NCBI GenBank assembly: GCA_018466975.1
Contig: CM031561.1
Span: 3,348,001-3,412,000 of the forward strand
Source of the DNA: Sparassis latifolia
Taxonomy: Eukaryota > Basidiomycota > Agaricomycetes > Polyporales > Sparassidaceae
Direction of reading: 5' to 3'
DNA: 64,000 nucleotides
The notes beneath the pieces are model-generated. The model was not told the DNA's origin and made no database searches. It saw only the letters and a program-made list of their open reading frames with translations. The position numbers and the translations under genes were made by a program. Positions 1 to 11,133 of the stretch are shown in pieces. Each line of letters starts with the position of its first letter. Positions within the stretch are counted from its first letter, which is position 1.

Positions 1-930
1 CCTGGTGGACATACTCCGGATCACCGTTGATAGCTCTGCCGCCGGAGTTGAAAATTCCGAACTTGGTCGCGAGGAAAATCTCGTTCCGCTTGCCAGTGCG
101 TTTGAACCTGAAGTGAGCACGTCAGTGGGAATCGAATATAAATTATATAACGTGGAGGTTGTCAGGCACTGCAATGGGCCGTAATGTAGTCGCATAAAAA
201 TGCGACAGGGTCAGCAGCCTCTACCTGCTGTAGTAAGTGTATTTCGCATTTCTACATCGCAATCGAGAACTCGCTACCGTTTTTGCGACAAACGCGACTT
301 GCGCAATCATTGTTCGAGGAAATTAGTACCCACCATTTTCCGATGAGCACCTCGCTGTCATCGTATATATTGGCGGTATCCCACATGGTGCAACCGTTCT
401 CGTACACGGCATCAAGAATCTGAAAAAAATAGAAGTCAAATTTAAAACCCTCATGAGGTAAAATATCTAGTGCAGGATTCGGGTGTTGTCAATGTCGAAG
501 GAGCAAATCTGCAACACATACGTGCGCGCGCTGGTGGCGCAGAGATTTAGGAGCACGTGAACGAGTATGCGCCCAGGCTGTAGCCTATGCAGCAATAGAT
601 TTTTTCTACGTCATGACAGTACTATTTCGCTGTTCACGCTCTTCGACCGGCGACGTAACTGAGAATACGGAGATCGGCAAAATCTCCGCCACGCACTCCA
701 AGCGGGACGGCCGCGTATTCATTAAAGATGTAGAACTCCTCCCATGCCCAACGTGCAGCATGGTGACCAGCGTCGACCGATCTCTTGTGACTGCAACACA
801 ATCAACGGGAGCTTACCTTTAAGCGTTCTTCGTCAGGCAGCGCCTTTCCGTAGAAGGCAGATATTCCCATAGCTCCGTAACCGATGGCGGTCACCGGCGT
901 GGTTCCAATTTTGCGAAGCGGAAGGGACAT
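1..930 (-). CDS. Aldo-keto reductase, copy A (3' part off the left edge)
   Basis: NADPH-dependent aldo-keto reductase, probably cytosolic, reducing aldehydes or ketones; the substrate cannot be told. The ATG at 928-930 opens [19 protein letters not shown], as in the two copies to the right. Exon 1 ends near 817 at a GTAAGC donor. An exon at about 333-422 reads [19 protein letters not shown] and carries the catalytic Asp and Tyr. A third, starting near 110, reads [18 protein letters not shown] and carries the catalytic Lys. The exon with the catalytic His and the rest of the barrel lie outside the window, so integrity is unknown. Exon layout matches copies B and C. The 5' flank to about 1,190 closely resembles the flank of copy B, so the promoter was duplicated with the gene. 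Confidence 0.85.
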
Positions 931-2821
931 GGCTGGTAGCGTCGAGGGTGAAGGGAAAGTCAGAAAAGAGGAAGACGAAGGTTCCGTCCTTCGAGTGGTC
1001 TTATATACCCGGCTGGCCCGTGATTATCGAGCTGATCTTGCTGAGGAAGCTGTTAGGACGTATGTATGACGCATCTTCGGCACGGACTAGATGTTTGTCC
1101 TTCCCTCCTCGAACGCCATGGAATTCGAAGCTCTCTTCTCAGTTGCTGACTATGCATTTGAGGAGGTCATCTTATCTGCTATTCCCATATTATCGGCCTC
1201 GAGGCCAGCTTTCGTCCAGAACTTTGGTCCGTGCGCATGGTGTACGGAAAATCGATGGGCGGTAGTCGCCTGAATGGCCGTCGAGAAGCCAGAAGGCGTA
1301 TTATTTAAACGAGACAACCAAGACAATCTATATAGGTGAACCCTGTCTCTGTATAGTCTGTGATCAGACAATGCATATTATTCGAATTGAAGGCGTTGTG
1401 GGATCCCACTGCATCATGATGGATTTCTTCCGGCAGGTTTCTGTATAGAGGAGTGAATGGCTGGCGGATGCTGAGGACTCCAGGCACACTCAGGCTGAAG
1501 CCAGCGGCGAAAGGACTATCGATACTACTCTGGAAGATCAGGGAGAGCTCAGAAGCCTGAGCAGCCTAGTTCGCCGATACTGTACACCCTCCTCTTCTGC
1601 AATTCTTCAACGCAAACGGCGGAGTTCGGGTTTGTGTAGACCTTTCTGGATGCTCACCTTACGACCAGAGGAACACTTACGGTTCTATTTATAAACAGGT
1701 GCAGTGCTCCGCTGCAGTTCACATAATATTTTGTTGACCACAAGATCCGCCTCCGGATAACTCTAACTTCACAAAGAATTCGGTGCTGGACAGAACCAAG
1801 CAGACTTCCACTATCAGCAATTGCTGAAACTTGCTCCACATGAGCAGGCATAGCCTGCGACTGACAGAACGAGACTCTAAACCTTCAAGTGTCCGCTCCT
1901 TTGACCTACAAAGTCTGAGGCCTTAGGACGATGTTAATCACACGTACTCGAGAGTTCGTAAAACACAGTCTCAGGTGGACAACTACTTTCACCTCACCAT
2001 ACAACGTACGATGCCGATACATGTGGGCATTTAGCCTGCCAGGATTGTAATCCTTGTTGTCTTGGCTTCGAATCTTCCACCTAAAAGTTAACATCATCCC
2101 GTATCAACAGCAGAAACATGTTCATCACGTCCGTAAAGTCGGCTTCCAGGGTGTACCGTGTGAACTCCTAAGGGGGGTTTTGTACGCGTCCGGTGTCGCA
2201 TGTCACGATTCACTGATTCTTTTCTTCCTTTGCACACTGCGATGCAAGGTGAGTCGCGCCTTCATTCAACTTCCTGCTAAATATCATGATAGGTCCAATA
2301 TTTTCTTCCATTCTCCATCTCTACTCACTCTGGTTCTTAGGCACCTCCTTTCGCCATCAACAGGCGGAGCGTCCTGTTTCGGCTGCACTGCTGCCATCTG
2401 CACACGATACAACTTGAGACAGAGCTGCTTAAGGCTATCACATGTGGCACTCGCATATGCAGATGAGCTCGACACGCTATGCATTACAACCAACTGGCAT
2501 GCAAGCAAGGGCGATCCGCCTAAGTGTCTCTGCGTCAGTAATTCCTCGCGCTGTCATTACCCCGTTTGAGGCGAACGAGACGGAAGCTCATCCAGACCGT
2601 AGATATAGTCGGAAGAAAGTTGGTAACTGCGTGAGTACAATTGACAAAAAATGTCAACCAAGGGGCAGTCAAAAACCATCCTATTGGTGTATAATCTGCA
2701 TGCACCTTTCACGCTCATGTTACATGCGCAGCCATCGTTTGAATCGAGTCACTTGCATACACATTTACATTTATTCGCTAAATCATACAATGACGACCGA
2801 GCTCCTGCTCCCGGCGCACAC
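931..2821. other. Intergenic stretch between AKR copies A and B
   Basis: About 1.9 kb. The first ~260 bp (to about 1,190) is the promoter-side flank of copy A, alignable by eye to the flank of copy B at about 4,700-4,970. The last ~80 bp resembles the 3' flank of copy C. The middle (about 1,300-2,700) holds only short open frames without recognisable domains or a coherent splice pattern. I see no RNA gene or mobile element. Confidence 0.5.
1002..1007 (-). promoter_or_regulatory. TATA box of AKR copy A
   Basis: TATATA lies about 72 nt upstream of the ATG of copy A in the context GGGTATATAAG on the minus strand. The same motif sits 74 nt upstream of copy B and 67 nt upstream of copy C. Conservation in all three supports a core promoter role; this is inference. 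Confidence 0.55.
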
Positions 2822-4695
2822 TTATAGCGGTGGGGTGTCAGCAAACAAGACGGCCTCCAACGCCGGGCGATAGCGTGGGCCGTTTGCCGCATTTGCTACC
2901 TTAGCGATATCCCGCACCTCTTGGACCTCCTCTCGCGTGAGCGTCAGCTTCGCCGCATCCAAATTCTCCTTCAGAGACTACAGAGTAGCGGCTTTGTCAG
3001 CCCACAAGTACTTTCGAAGACGATAGAGCGGAGGCGGGAACCCACCGGAATCTTTGTGGTGCCGGGGATGGGGATGACGTCGGGACCCTGCGCGAGGAGC
3101 CACGCGAGCGAGACTTGACCCGCCGTCGCGCCGTGGCGATCCCCGATCCTCTTGAGGCCGTCCGCGAGCTTGAGGATGTTGGGGAAATTCTCCTTCGAGT
3201 ACCGCGGAACTTTGCGTCGGGCGTCGTCCTCGTCAAAGTCGTCGGGCGACCGCTATAATTAAAGCACCTATCTGTTAGAGATGATGACTTGACGACCGCG
3301 CTGCAGTGGACTTACATATTTGCCCGTGATGAGGCCTCGTCCAAGCGGCGAGTACGCGATGATGGTGACGCCCAGCTCGCGTGCAGTCTTTAACAGGCCG
3401 ATCTTCTCGTCCTCGATGTCCAGCGTGAACGGTGAGTACTCGACCTGAAGTGCGGAGATCGGGTGCACCGCGTGTGCACGCCGCAACGTGTCGGCAGAGC
3501 ATTCGGAAAGACCGAGGTACTTCACTTTGCCAGCTCTGGCACAGACACTTTAGCTCGAGGGAAGGCATAGATAGGTGGAGTAACATGCGTACTTCACGAG
3601 TTCGGCCATAGCACCAACGGTACGCTAGATGCAGGTTAGCTACGCCATGGTAATATTGCAAACTGCAAAAACTAACCTCAATCGGGACCGTTGGGTCCGG
3701 GCTGTTAGTCAATGTCAGCCCCGTGGAGTGACTCACATAGCCTGGTAAAGTACCGATGCAGATAGTAGAGCTCGACCTTGTCAACACCAAGCCGCTTCAG
3801 CGATGTTTCGAATGCCTGGTGGACATACTCCGGGTCACCGTTGATAGTTCTGCCGCCAGAGTTGAAAACCCCGAATTTGGTCGCAAGGAAGATCTCATTC
3901 CGCTTGCCAGTGCGTTTGAACCTGGAGCGAGGACATCAATTGGTATCGAAAATTCGACAAAAAGATGTATCTGCAGTAAGTCAGGAAGTTGCACACATTG
4001 ATGCTGCAGACGCAGTGTGCACGGTGCGAGCGGAATTCGTGAACGATGTTTTTTTGGAAGCGAAGAACCCACCATTTTCCAAGGAGCACTTCGCTATCCT
4101 GGTATACATTGGCGGTATCCCACATGGTACATCCGCTCTCGTAGACGGCATCAAGAATCTGTGAAATTTAAGGAAGTATATCCATCTTCATGGGTAAATC
4201 GGTCGAAGGAGATTGTTCATAAAAGCCCGATTTCAAGGGGGAAGGATTTCCCTGCGACGCGTTAGTGGCGTGGTAATCCAAAGCACGTGCTCGCGCCACT
4301 TTCGCGACGACCAGATCGTGGATGGTGACTCGGAGTCACTCCTTGCGTAGGACTACTCTCCACAGACATAGCGCAGATAGTCCTTATTCTTCTGGACACA
4401 CACCATGGCGTCCAAAAAAGCGACAGGAATCAGAGCGCCGTAATCGGGATAATTGTGGTCTTCCACCCTGCATGACGCTCGCGTAGAATGAACGTTCATC
4501 CAGTATGCAGAAATCTCGGGATGCGCAACGGCGTCCAACGTTTCGCGACACCCATGAACGACACAATGAAAAGACGCTCACCTTGAAACGTTCCTCATCA
4601 GGCAACGGCTTTCCGTAGAAAGCAGATATACCCATGGCTCCGTAACCGATCGCGGTCACCGGCGTGGTGCCAATCTTGCGAAGCGGAAGAGACAT
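2822..4695 (-). CDS. Aldo-keto reductase, copy B
   Basis: Complete multi-exon AKR gene. ATG at 4693-4695 ([20 protein letters not shown]); the stop follows VLFADTPPL at 2822. Exons in order give [17 protein letters not shown] (catalytic Asp and Tyr), the TKFG block (Lys), [13 protein letters not shown] (His), [45 protein letters not shown], a block with [10 protein letters not shown] and IPIPGTTKI (cofactor-binding C-terminal region), and [18 protein letters not shown]. This is the full (beta/alpha)8 AKR order at the usual ~340 aa, closest to the YakC/pyridoxal-reductase-like AKRs of fungi. Introns are about 45-70 nt. I see no frameshift or premature stop. It lies in a head-to-tail array with A and C. 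A role in detoxifying aromatic aldehydes or quinones would suit a plant-degrading fungus but is only inference. Confidence 0.9.
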
Positions 4696-5276
4696 AGCCG
4701 ATAGTGTCGAAGACCGGAGGAAATTTAGGCGAGAGGAGATTGAGGTCTCGTCCTTGGATTAATGGTGCTATATACCCAGCTGGCCCGTATTTAATGATTA
4801 TCGTGCTGATCTTGCTGAGGAAGCCGTTGGTAAGCGTTGGTAGGACGTATGACGCGTCTTCGGCCCAGACTAGATGTTCATGCCTCCGTCCTCGAATGCC
4901 ATCGATTCTGAACGTACCTTCCCGGCTGCTGACTATGCATGCGACGAGATTATCTTATCTGCTGTCAAAGTTATCAAGCCATGATTTAGCAGGAATGTAA
5001 ACAAATTCATGAGGTAGAAGGGATGGGTAGTATTGAGAGGCTTGAATTCGATCAGGGGACAGTGTGCTGTTGTGGGGATTGATGAGATGTGTATCGCAGT
5101 GAGTTACCAAATACTTCCAAATCGCAGATTCAGCAGGGAGGAGAACGAGAAAAAAGTATATCAGAAATTGTCATCTCTGCGGGGCTGAATACTCAGTCTT
5201 TGACCCCGGTATACACTTTGACATTCATTCACTGCAATCATACAACAACAACTTGGCTCCTTCTACTGGCGTGCAC
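4696..5276. other. Intergenic stretch between AKR copies B and C
   Basis: About 580 bp. The left half is the promoter-side flank of copy B, shared with copy A. The right ~60 bp is the 3' flank of copy C and resembles the 3' flank of copy B. Nothing else is seen. Confidence 0.5.
4769..4774 (-). promoter_or_regulatory. TATA box of AKR copy B
   Basis: TATATA in GGGTATATAGC context on the minus strand, 74 nt upstream of the ATG. The sequence beyond it (to about 4,970) is shared with the promoter of copy A, including a block containing GCTGATCTTGCTGAGGAAGC. Confidence 0.55.
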
Positions 5277-7079
5277 TCACAGCGGCGGGGTGTCAGCAAA
5301 CAAGACGGCCGCCAATGCCGGGGGGTAGCGAGGACCGTTTGATGCATTTGCGTCCTTGGAAATCTCCCGCACCTCCTGGACCTCCTCCGGCGTCAGCGTA
5401 AGCTTCGCCGCGCCCAAATTCTCCTTCAGTGACTGCAGAGTAGCATGTCTTGTCAGTCTACAAGTACTGCAGGGAGGATAGAACGCAGGGCAGACGTACG
5501 GGAATCTTGGTAGTTCCAGGGATGGGGATGACGTCGGGGCCCTGCGCGAGGAGCCACGCGAGCGAGACTTGGCCAGCCGTCGCGCCGTGGCGATCCCCGA
5601 TCCTCTTGAGGCCATCCGCGAGCTTGAGGATGTTGGGGAAGTTCTCCTTCGAATATCGCGGCACCCTGCGCCGAAAGTCGTCCTCGTCGAAGTCGTCGGG
5701 CGACCGCTATATTTAAAGCACCCATCTGTCAGGGACGAAGATTCAACGAGCATGCTGTGGCGCGGACGCACGTATTTGCCCGTGATGAGGCCACGGCCAA
5801 GCGGCGAGTACGCGATGATGGTGATGCCCAGCTCGCGCGCCGTCTTTAACAGGCCGATCTTCTCGTCCTCGATGTCCAGCGTGAACGGCGAGTACTCGAC
5901 TTGAAGTGCGGAAATCGGGTGCACCGCGTGTGCGCGCCGCAACGTGTCAGCGGAGCACTCGGAGAGACCGAGGTACTTCACTTTGCCGGCTCTGACAAGA
6001 TATGTTAGCACAAGGTAAAGAATAGACTTGTGGGTCAGCGAGCGAACTTCACGAGCTCGGCCATGGCACCAACGGTACGCTAGATGTAGGTTAGCTAACA
6101 CACACAACAGTGTCGCCGTCTGCAAAAATCTACCTCAATAGGGACAGTCGGGTCCGGGCTGTTAGTGACATCAGTCCCGTTCAGTGGTACATATCCAAGG
6201 ACCTGGCCACGTACCGATGCAGATAGTAGAGATCAACTTTGTCGACGCCGAGCCGCTTCAGCGAGGTTGCAAATGCCTGGGGAACATAGTCCGGGTCACC
6301 GTTGATAGTCCTGCCGCCAGAGTGGAAGATTCCGAACTTGGTCGCGAGGAAGATCTCATTCCGCTTGCCCGTGCGCTTGAACCTGCAACGAGCGCATCAG
6401 TTGAATTAAAGATTGAATGTTTCGAGCTTGTTGCTGGCCACGGTCTCGCTGTAACCATCAGCTTTCGCGCGCCGCAGCCAGTGCGATAACATGAATGTTT
6501 AGCAGCAAAGAACCCACCACTTTCCGAGGAGCTCTTCACTATCTTGGTATATATTGGCGGTATCCCACATCGTACAACCATTCTCGTATACAGCATCAAG
6601 GATCTGTAAAGTTCAAGGTCAATCCAATTGTCAGGCGTACTAAAGTGACCTATAGAGTTCATGAGAGACCAACATGCAAGCACGTGGTCGCGTCACTATC
6701 ACGTGGCTCCCCTTCACTGGCGTACGAGTGACTCACTCAGGCTCGGCATTCTTATGGCCTGGATAGTCCTCGTTCTTTCTTCTACACACACTCCGACAAG
6801 CGACAGCAACCAGAGGGCGATAGGGACGATCGCCGTTTTCCGCGAAACCTTACGTTACGCTCGTGCAGAGTAACTGTTCGTCCAGGAGGCGGGAGCCAGT
6901 ACAGTGCAATGTGTCGACCGAACTGTCGCAACAATTCTCAACGAAGAGAGTCACTAGGGCCTTACCTTGAGACGTTCCTCGTCAGGTAGTGCCTTTCCGT
7001 AGAAAGCAGATATGCCCATGCACCCGTAACCGATGGCGGTCACCGGAGTGCTTCCAATCTTGCGAAGAGGTAGAGACAT
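5277..7079 (-). CDS. Aldo-keto reductase, copy C
   Basis: Complete multi-exon AKR, start at 7077-7079 ([19 protein letters not shown]), end after VLFADTPPL at 5277. Visible blocks are [17 protein letters not shown] (Asp, Tyr), the Lys exon around 6,320-6,385, [13 protein letters not shown] (His), the long central exon [17 protein letters not shown] to [43 protein letters not shown], and a C-terminal exon beginning [18 protein letters not shown]. The start was chosen by match to copies A and B; an in-frame ATG nine bases further upstream would add three residues. Central exons are nearly identical to copy B, but the first intron and 5' flank have diverged, so C split off before A and B. No disabling change is seen. 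Confidence 0.9.
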
Positions 7080-7511
7080 GATGGACATCGATAAGAGGAA
7101 CGTTAGGTTGGTGGTCCTGTCCTTCGTGTGATATGATATGTATGTTATATACCCTGGGTGCCCCAGAAGCGCTGAACGTGTCATTTTTTATCTGCTATCC
7201 CCGTTATCAAGTCAGGCTGCCGAAGAAACCGCATTTCAAGTTGCATTTCTGCAGCTGTTTTAACTGCTTGATTCCATTGGACTGTCCTCAAATCTTGGTC
7301 AAGTCGCCCAGAAAAGATTATCGCTGACGATGAGTTCAGATACGAAGAGTTTTATCCACTACTGACGTCCGAGTGTGCTACCAGGATTTCGTTGACACAC
7401 CAGAGGCAAAATCCTCAAACACTTGTATTACCAGTGGGCTATCAATGATAGTATGATAGAAGAATCGATCCCAGTCCTTCTTTCCTCTCGCTCTCCTCAC
7501 TGCAAACCACG
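7080..7511. other. Divergent intergenic region between AKR copy C and the SDR locus
   Basis: About 430 bp between two divergently oriented genes, so it probably holds both promoters. It contains the TATA box of copy C. A pyrimidine-rich stretch (TCCTTCTTTCCTCTCGCTCTCCTC) precedes the SDR ATG, a common feature of basidiomycete start regions. Nothing else is recognised. Confidence 0.45.
7146..7151 (-). promoter_or_regulatory. TATA box of AKR copy C
   Basis: TATATA followed by AC on the minus strand, 67 nt upstream of the ATG, in the same GGGTATATAAC context as the boxes of copies A and B although the surrounding flank has diverged. Confidence 0.5.
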
Positions 7512-8432
7512 ATGTCGACTGCTAAATCGTCTGTGCGTATTGCCATAGTCACTGGTGCCGCTCAAGGCATGGGAGAGTCCATCGCTCTGCGGCTCGCTGA
7601 GGACGGGCTCGACGTCGCCGTAAACGACGTTCCGACTAAATTGGAGCAACTGGCCGCAGTGGTGAAGCAAATTGAAACCAAAGGAAGGCGTGCAATCGCC
7701 GTGCCCGGGGACGTGAGGTCCGAGAAGGACGTGAAGGCCTTGGTTGAAAAGACCGTGGAGACTTTCGGCTCGCTAGACGTGGTGGCTCATAGGAGCTTCG
7801 TCCACCGCTGGTAAGAGAGGTACGTACAAGGTTAGGTTAATTCCGTTACTTACGTGTTGAACGGATAATGTCTCTAGGTCAGGCAAACATGGCTGCCTAC
7901 AGCGGGTCGAAGTTCGCTGTTCGCGGGATCATTCAGAGTTGCGGTGTGTGAATTCCATAACGCTTGCACTTCCTGCGTAGAACGTGTTACAGCTTCAGAA
8001 TGGGCACAGCACAAGATTACGGTGAATGGCTATTCACCGGGTGCCATCCTCACTCCAATGGGTTCGTGCATATTTCGCGCGTCACGCTGCTATTGTCTGA
8101 CGCGATCACGCCCTGCAGTTCTTCATCCTGATGATGCTATCAACGGGGGACCAGCCTCGACGGCGATGAAGGTAATGTTATTCAGTTCATACCTTTCGAC
8201 ACCGACCGACTTCTGGAAAATAGTACATAGGAATGCCCCTTGATACTCCGCATGCTGAACCGTCGGTCATCGCCAGCCTTGTATCCTATCTCGCGAAGCC
8301 AGAGTCGTTCTTCGTCACTGGTAAGCACAGTGTTTGTCAGTGTTTGAAGGGTTGAATGACTGGTCGCTCATGATATGGCGTCTTCATGCAGGTCAATGCA
8401 TCAATGTTGATGGAGGTCTCCGTTATGATTGA
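7512..8432 (+). pseudogene. Short-chain dehydrogenase/reductase with internal deletion
   Basis: Classical SDR with a Rossmann fold. The ATG at 7512 opens an NAD(P)-binding segment with TGAAQGMG (TGxxxGxG), then VPGDVRSEKDV and GSLDV. The next expected block, with the conserved NAG motif and helix alpha-4, is missing. Sequence jumps within about 10 nt from GSLDVVVA to ATAGGAGCTTCG, the codons for the catalytic-Ser block IGASS, and the jump changes frame, giving a stop at 7812. Downstream exons are otherwise sound: QANMAAYSGSKFAVRG (YxxxK), SEWAQHKITVNGYSPGAILTPM, STAMK, SVIASLVSYLAKPESFFVT and INVDGGLRYD ending at 8432. About 40-55 codons appear lost. The family resembles the acetoin/diacetyl-reductase-like SDRs of Agaricomycetes. 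I call it a recent pseudogene; an assembly collapse would look the same. Confidence 0.75.
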
Positions 8433-8496
8433 GCGAGGACTGTATTAGTGCGGATTCCAGTTTTCCTTTCCGTTTGTCGCTCCAGGTCGAAGGTGA

Positions 8497-8572
8497 CCGA
8501 TGAATGTATGCTCGGGCTCGCTCAACCACGTTTGCCGATAAATGTATGCTCGCCCTCGCCCAACCACGTTTA
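8497..8572. repeat. Two tandem copies of a 38-bp unit
   Basis: Units at 8497-8534 and 8535-8572 both begin CCGATRAATGTATGCTCG and differ at a handful of positions. A third copy starts (CCGAT) and stops. The repeat lies just 3' of the SDR pseudogene. Confidence 0.8.
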
Positions 8573-9255
8573 CCGATGTGTTGCACTCGGGAACATCGCA
8601 GGATATATATTTTTGTATTAGTCCTGTGTCTTGAGCTCTCTTCGTCATTTGCACCGACTGTCGGTGTACCAAGCCGTACCAGCTTGTCGCGATGTACTGC
8701 TTAGGATCCATGCGAAAGGCTTCCTCAGTGCGTCTGCCGAAGGCTTTATTAACTTCAGCCTAGGGTTCAACGTTCAATATATATGCGGTAGCTGCTGGCA
8801 AACTACTGTTGATATGAACTCCGTGCTACAGACGTGGGGTGTCGGATGTACGCCGTTTTTATTTCGACTCCTTCCTCATATCCGTGATTTCGGCTTTCAC
8901 ACAAATACGTAATCGCTGGCGCTCTCAGGCCTTCAAGCCCAGTCAAAAACCTGTATGACGAGAAAGGACGAGAAAGGAATAAATATTAAGACGTAGAAAT
9001 ACTCCGTTTTGGTTCGAAAACTGGACTATTTTATTTTGAGAGCGGACAGCTTCAAAGAAAAAAGGAGCAGAAATATGCTCTGTATGCGCGTTTCGAAACC
9101 GTTAGGCCCAGGTATATAACTGTCCGATGTCAACCAGATTCATCCTCGACCCGTAGAATACATTCCGTTCCCTTTAGCTACACATCGATAGTCTTCGATA
9201 GACTGAGATGAGGTCCGTTGTCCTTCGATATCGTCCGTTGCTGTCCGAGTAAGCC

Positions 9256-9346
9256 AGCGCCCGCCCCGTCGTGCTCGCGCTCGCGCCCGCCCCCGCCCCT
9301 GCGCCCCGCGCCCTGCACCCTGCGCCCTGCACCGCGCTCGCCTCGC
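9256..9346. repeat. C-rich low-complexity tract
   Basis: About 90 bp of degenerate CGCCCGCCCC / GCGCCCTGCACC repeats with almost no A. It is a simple-sequence tract; open frames across it on both strands are not credible genes. Confidence 0.7.
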
Positions 9347-9484
9347 TCCCCCTCTGCAACGTGCTCCACGCCCCACAACCGTCACCCGTGCTGCCCGCCT
9401 CCACATGCAACAGAATTCGGATACCCAGCCACAACCCTGGGCATCGACATCAGTACGGTTCGAAAGAGAAACACGGAAAAATAC

Positions 9485-10600
9485 CTAAGTCGCTTGAGAG
9501 GCACCTGCGATGTTCGCGTTCGATTTATTAGTGGCCTTGGTCGCTCTACTAGCCTTTCTTTTTGCAGCCTCCTCCGTCTTTGCAGCAGTCTTCTTGGTTG
9601 CACTGAGAACCTCGTATTTCTGCATGCAGCGACAAGAATGAGTAAGGAAGAATACCATAGTACATTGCATTACCTTCCTGGTTTCTGCGTCTACAGCTGC
9701 CCAAGCAGCGCTGAATTAAATCACGTGATTTCCCTTGATTCGTTGGGAGCCAGTCGATGGCAAACAAATTACTTGTGGGAGAGAGATTGGCAGTGAGCGT
9801 GGGCAAACAGGCATAAACGATGTCACGTACAATGCATCATTAGACTTGTTCGCTTTCATCTTGGGTGATTTGCGCTCGGCTTTGCAGGTGCGTCTGCAGC
9901 GGTCGCCTGAGATCACTATCGGCAGGTGCTACGCCCGTACCGGTCGTACCACTTGCACTCGTAGTTTTGGACTGGGTGGGGAGAGAGTAAGGAGTAGGTG
10001 GATCGAACTCATCAGCACTGTAGAACCATCAGACAGTGAGTGAGATGCTCCCCAAAGAGAGGAGGTACATACAGTGGATCGAAAGGCTGGTTACGCAAAT
10101 AGACGTGAGTATGAGAAGATAAACGCGAGCGTGAGGATGTGAGCCACAGACCACGACTAGTGGAATGCTTTGTGCATCTACGTGCGTCGTGTGCAGGGCT
10201 ACAACGGATGTGCTGGGGACAGTACTATCTGGTCGCAATTGGGTAGGATCTAAATGATAGAATAGAATAGAATAATGAGATCGGTAATAGAATTAGTTGT
10301 ACGCACCATCACCTGAGACGTCCACGTTGGCGGACTCGGAAGACGAGGCGTGAGGCTGATGTTCGGGCAGCCGAGAATCTAGCATGGATGATTGAATTGC
10401 CAGCGTGGCATCTATGTCGGCGGACGAAGACGAGGCGTTAGACTGAGTTTCTGGCAGTGGTGAATCTAGCGTGGAAGACTCAGCACGGTTAGAGCAGAAA
10501 ACTGAAGTAATATTGAAGGTACTATAGTAGTCGAGAGACGAGGTGGGACACGTCGATGGCGCGTCGACTGCACTGACAGTAGGAGGGCTAGCGAGACTAG
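9485..10600 (-). CDS. Unrecognised multi-exon protein with lysine-rich C-terminus
   Basis: I do not recognise this gene. Minus-strand coding character is supported by spliceable blocks. About 10,310-10,600 reads SSLASPPTVSAVDAPSTC... and contains a Ser-rich internal repeat, SSTLDSPLPETQSNASSS followed by SSMLDSRLPEHQPHASSS. An exon after an acceptor near 10,246 reads DPTQLRPDSTVPSTSVV. Another, after a TTCTACAG acceptor near 10,021, reads ADEFDPPTPYSLPTQSK. The last two join as AAWAAVDAETRK and KYEVLSATKKTAAKTEEAAK, ending KSNANIAGASQAT-stop at 9485; the intron between them is GTAATG...TGCAG. The AWAAVDAETRKKYE stretch is faintly like the third helix of an HMG box, which is a guess only. The 5' end is unresolved: no in-frame ATG is found upstream of about 10,600. 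Confidence 0.4.
10255..10275. repeat. AGAAT microsatellite
   Basis: Short ATAGA/AGAAT pentanucleotide run in what looks like an intron of the unrecognised minus-strand gene. Confidence 0.6.
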
Positions 10601-11133
10601 AGTAATACTTTCGGACGTGTCGGTGTGCTCTCCGGGATTATGTCATGGTCCTAGCATCTGGGACACTTTGTTCCAGGACAGAAACTTTACATGACTAGTG
10701 ATTCAAAAACACGCTGCTAAAAACAGGCTGAGAAGACGATGTCAAGTCACATATAAGCGCCGAGTCTGTCGCATCTTCTATAAGCTTAGATCTCCTCCGA
10801 CTTATTTCGCTTGTCGTCGTTTGTATCCGTTCCAGACATACGGGTTTTTGACTGGGCTTCAAGCTTCAAGGGTCTTCTACCGAGTATCCTCCACCGCAAC
10901 AATATGTGCACCGTGATCTCCGGACACCTATAAGTATGGCGAGTTCGTCCGACTCAACTCAACTCAACTCGCGGCAACACTACTCCCCGCGACGGGCCAA
11001 CTGGCTTGTACATAGAATTTACGTCACCCTTCAGATCACCGGATAAGATGCAATAACGTTTGAGGAGTGGATCATGATGTTGGGTATGAGCGCTCTCTAC
11101 AACGGGCCATGCTGTTGCCCTCTTCAATTATAA
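10601..11133. other. Intergenic stretch before the foldback element
   Basis: About 530 bp with a short CTCAA pentanucleotide run near 10,960-10,975. It may hold the missing 5' exon and promoter of the minus-strand gene. Nothing else is seen. Confidence 0.4.

Larger units (their letters stand above)
8433..9484. other. Intergenic stretch between the SDR relic and the unrecognised minus-strand gene
   Basis: About 1.05 kb. It holds the 38-bp tandem repeat and a C-rich low-complexity tract at about 9,256-9,346 built from degenerate CGCCC/CTGCGCC units, which produces spurious Arg/Ala- or Pro-rich open frames. No gene is supported. Confidence 0.5.

Noticed and set aside
2054..2569. 171-codon plus-strand frame between AKR copies A and B
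   Set aside because: No domain, mixed composition, and a competing open frame on the other strand; nothing supports coding.
9140..9434. Overlapping Arg/Ala/Gly-rich frames on the minus strand
   Set aside because: They arise from the C-rich simple repeat at 9,256-9,346.
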